Below, piece by piece: positions 61,823-64,000 of a stretch of DNA of 64,000 nt. Source of the stretch: Cryobacterium frigoriphilum (GTDB taxonomy: Bacteria; Actinomycetota; Actinomycetes; Actinomycetales; Microbacteriaceae); contig NZ_SOHE01000083.1 of NCBI RefSeq assembly GCF_004403305.1, forward strand, positions 62,001 through 126,000. Reading direction: 5' to 3'. The translations under genes were made by a program, and so were the position numbers. Within the stretch, counting starts at the first letter, position 1; each line of letters begins with the position of its first letter. The notes below the pieces were generated by a model, which was given only the letters and a program-made list of their open reading frames with translations, was not told the origin of the DNA and made no database searches.

Positions 61823-62797
61823 CTACTGGCGCGAGCCGCTGCTGCTTGTGGCGGAAGGCTCGCGTGAAGTCGGGGATGTGACGGCATCATTGTCGTCGTC
61901 ACCCTCGAGTTCGGAATCGTTGTCTTCGAATTCTACCTCAGGGTCGACCGCGATCCATTCGCGGCCGGCAACGTAGGGACTCAGCTCGAGTCCGGGGTGT
62001 TCCTGGCGCTGGATGATAATGATCAGCAGGCCGACGACGATCGCCGCGAGCGACGCCCAGACGTTGGTGCGCAGGCCGAAGAACACCTCGCTCGGGTCGA
62101 CGCGGATCGATTCGAAGATCGTGCGGCCGATGCCGTACCAGATCAGGTAGACCCCGAAGGCCTTGCCCCAGCGTAGGTTCAGGCGGCGCTCGAGCAGCAG
62201 GATCACGGCGACACCGGCGAGGTTCCAGATGATTTCGTACAGGAACGTCGGGTGGAACAGCGTGTCCGCCGGAAGCCCGATGGGGAAGGCCGCGTTGGTC
62301 GCTTCGATCTCAAGGCCCCACGGCAGGGTGGTGGGCAGGCCATAGAGCTCGTGGTTGAACCAGTTGCCGAGGCGTCCGGTGGCCTGGGCGATCAGCATGG
62401 CCGGCGCGAGGGCGTCAGCGAAGGACCAGAAGCGGATGCCCGATTGCCGGGAACCGATCCAGGCGCCGACCGCACCGCCGAGCAGAGAGCCGAAGATGGC
62501 GTTGCCGCCCTCCCAGATGTACAGGGTGCGCAGCAGGTCGGCGCCGTCGTAGAAGTAGTCTCCCGGGTGGGTCAGCACGTGGTAGATACGCGCCCCGACG
62601 ATGCCGAGCGGTACGGCCCAGAGGATGATGTCGAGCACGACCCCCGGTTCGCCGCCGCGCTTGGAGAGCCGGCGGGAGGTGATCATCGTGGCGAAGATAA
62701 TGCCGGCGAGAATGCACAGGGCATAGGCGTGGATGCGGAAGGGTCCGAGGTCGACGAAACTCCAGCCGGGGCTCGGGATGCTCAGAGGCATAGACAC
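61823..62797 (-). CDS. lgt: Prolipoprotein diacylglyceryl transferase
   Basis: Attaches diacylglycerol to the lipobox Cys of lipoproteins, several of which are encoded in this window. The 324-residue membrane protein has seven or so helices and the signature GRLGNWFNHELYGLPT. Essential residues lie near RIYHVLTHPGDY and FLYEIIWN. The C-terminal tail after about residue 270 is acidic and Ser-rich (EVEFEDNDSELEGDDDND). GTG 62797 is chosen for its AAAGG; ATG 62791 is the alternative. It follows trpA, the usual actinobacterial order. Confidence 0.95.
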   Translation of the reverse strand: MSMPLSIPSPGWSFVDLGPFRIHAYALCILAGIIFATMITSRRLSKRGGEPGVVLDIILWAVPLGIVGARIYHVLTHPGDYFYDGADLLRTLYIWEGGNAIFGSLLGGAVGAWIGSRQSGIRFWSFADALAPAMLIAQATGRLGNWFNHELYGLPTTLPWGLEIEATNAAFPIGLPADTLFHPTFLYEIIWNLAGVAVILLLERRLNLRWGKAFGVYLIWYGIGRTIFESIRVDPSEVFFGLRTNVWASLAAIVVGLLIIIIQRQEHPGLELSPYVAGREWIAVDPEVEFEDNDSELEGDDDNDAVTSPTSREPSATSSSGSRQ

Positions 62798-62862
62798 TGA
62801 AGTACTACCTTTCGTAACGCGGACGCGGTGCAACGGTGGTGCGAAAACCAACCACGGTCAAT

Positions 62863-63720
62863 TTATCGTAGATCCCGGGTGCCGGCAGCCAGTTCGGCGG
62901 CGAGCACGCCGACGGCGGCGACTCCCCCGTCGGTCAGTGCCTTGACGAGGGCGGAGCCGACGATCGCCCCGTCGGCGTAGGCGAGGATCTCGCGTACCTG
63001 GGCCGGGGTGGAGATGCCGAGGCCCACGCAGGCACTCGTCGAACCGGCGGCACGCAGCCGGTCGACGAGGACGCGGGCGGCCGAGTCAACATCGGAACGG
63101 GCTCCGGTGGTGCCCATCGTCGAAACCGCGTAGACGAAGCCGCGGCTGGCCTCGATGGCCTGCAGGAGTCGGGCATCCGACGACGACGGTGCGGCGAGGA
63201 AAACCCGGTCAAGTCCGGTGCGTTCGCTCGCGGCGAGCCAGGCATCCGCTTCATCGGGAATCAGGTCGGGGGTGATGAGGCCGGCGCCGCCGGCGGCGAG
63301 CAGGTCGTCGGCGAATCGGTCGACGCCGTACTGCAGAACGGGGTTCCAGTAGGTCATCACGAGCACTGGCGCGTCGACCTGAGCGGTGATTGCCTTGACG
63401 GCTTCGAAGCCGTGGTGCAGTTTGAAGCCGCCGGCGAGGGCCTTCTGGGTGGCGGCCTGGATGACGGGACCGTCCATGACCGGGTCGGAGTATGGCAGTC
63501 CGAGTTCGATCACGTCGACGCCGTTGGCGGCGAGGGCCACCGCGGCGTCTATGCTCTCGGTCAGGCTGGGAAAACCGACGGGCAGGTAGCCGATGAGGGC
63601 TCCGCTGCCGGCCGCCCGGCGTCGGGCGATGGTGGCCTCGACTGCGCTGTGCGTGACGCTGGCCGTGCTGGTGCCGTGCCGGCTGGTGTTGCCTTCGTGG
63701 GAGGGGCTGGTGGTGCTCAT
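62863..63720 (-). CDS. trpA: Tryptophan synthase alpha chain
   Basis: Cleaves indole-3-glycerol phosphate to indole, which passes to TrpB. The 285-residue TIM barrel has [13 protein letters not shown] (catalytic Glu region), [16 protein letters not shown] (catalytic Asp) and a glycine-rich phosphate site near [11 protein letters not shown] and [10 protein letters not shown]. The first 25 or so residues are an unusual Ser/Thr/His-rich extension before the conserved start. The ATG overlaps the trpB stop by 4 bases. Confidence 0.96.
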   Translation of the reverse strand: MSTTSPSHEGNTSRHGTSTASVTHSAVEATIARRRAAGSGALIGYLPVGFPSLTESIDAAVALAANGVDVIELGLPYSDPVMDGPVIQAATQKALAGGFKLHHGFEAVKAITAQVDAPVLVMTYWNPVLQYGVDRFADDLLAAGGAGLITPDLIPDEADAWLAASERTGLDRVFLAAPSSSDARLLQAIEASRGFVYAVSTMGTTGARSDVDSAARVLVDRLRAAGSTSACVGLGISTPAQVREILAYADGAIVGSALVKALTDGGVAAVGVLAAELAAGTRDLR

Positions 63721-64000
63721 GACTGTTCCGCGCCTTCGTCGAGCAGATCGAAGTATCGAGCCGCGGTTTCCATGTCCTTGTCGCCGCGTCCGCTGAGGTT
63801 CACGAGAATCGTCGCGTCGGGGCCGAGCTGCTTGCCGAGTTCGAGCGTGCCGGCGAGGGCGTGTGCCGACTCGATTGCCGGAATGATGCCTTCGGTCTGG
63901 CTCAGCAGGCGCAGCGCGCTCATCGCGGCCGCATCGGTGACCGGCAGGTATGTGGCCCGGCCGATGCTGGCGAGCCAGGCGTGTTCCGGGCCGACCCCCG
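63717..64000 (-). CDS. trpB: Tryptophan synthase beta chain, 3' part only
   Basis: The last 93 or so codons of trpB; the rest lies beyond the right edge. The visible frame reads [20 protein letters not shown], then [21 protein letters not shown] and [11 protein letters not shown], which are the conserved C-terminal TrpB segments including the phosphate-contacting SGRGDKD. An internal ATG at 63923 is not the real start. The stop overlaps the trpA start (ATGA). Confidence 0.95.
   Translation of the reverse strand, partial: GVGPEHAWLASIGRATYLPVTDAAAMSALRLLSQTEGIIPAIESAHALAGTLELGKQLGPDATILVNLSGRGDKDMETAARYFDLLDEGAEQS

Overview
The window is chromosomal DNA from a high-GC Gram-positive bacterium of the Actinobacteria, most likely the family Microbacteriaceae. 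The evidence is the gene content and order: RbpA, WhiA and OpcA are actinobacterial hallmarks, the DUF222/HNH protein is a typical actinobacterial repeat-family gene, and the runs ctaB-tkt-tal-pgi-zwf-opcA-pgl, rbpA/secG-tpiA-pgk-gap, whiA-rapZ-uvrC-uvrA, uvrB-coaE-rpsA, polA-thioesterase-ANTAR regulator and pyk-gltD-gltB-lgt-trpA-trpB form a familiar actinobacterial housekeeping backbone. No rRNA, CRISPR array, phage or insertion sequence was seen.

Layout. 1-1.0 kb: ctaA (heme A synthase). 1.0-4.9 kb: four-gene quaternary-amine/osmoprotectant ABC importer on the minus strand. 5.1-6.6 kb: DUF222/HNH nuclease-like gene. 6.9-7.8 kb: ctaB, divergent from an oxidative/non-oxidative pentose phosphate operon at 8.1-16.3 kb. 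16.4-21.1 kb: rbpA, secG, lower glycolysis (tpiA, pgk, gap) and sodA. 21.2-28.0 kb: whiA, rapZ, uvrC, uvrA. 28.1-32.3 kb: PadR regulator with an ABC exporter/permease pair. 32.3-32.9 kb: gene-free array of large palindromes. 32.9-38.7 kb: uvrB, coaE, two secreted/lipoprotein genes, rpsA. 38.9-42.9 kb: membrane-fused NirK-like copper protein with a polytopic membrane partner. 42.9-48.2 kb: DUF885 peptidase, lipoprotein, PepSY protein, response regulator and sensor kinase. 48.2-52.2 kb: polA, thioesterase, ANTAR regulator, tRNA-Leu(CAA). 52.2-54.1 kb: a retron-type reverse transcriptase preceded by a 430-base, hairpin-rich, gene-free stretch. 54.1-64 kb: pyk, gltD, gltB, lgt, trpA and the 3' part of trpB.

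The housekeeping backbone is interrupted by accessory blocks: the importer plus HNH gene, the PadR/ABC cassette with palindromes, the two secreted proteins, the Nir/TCS block, and the reverse transcriptase. The reverse transcriptase locus is the best candidate for an undescribed system. It has retron-type hallmarks (YADD, VTG, a GAxxH variant of NAxxH), a roughly 130-residue unassigned N-terminal region, no separate effector gene, and a perfect 19-bp hairpin upstream that could be an msd.

Two signals run through the window outside the gene list. Short tandem repeats (9 to 18 bp) repeatedly sit at gene ends, often covering the stop codon (pgl, ctaB, sodA, uvrB). The octamer GGCATCCG/CGGATGCC looks strongly over-represented, often at the cost of rare codons.
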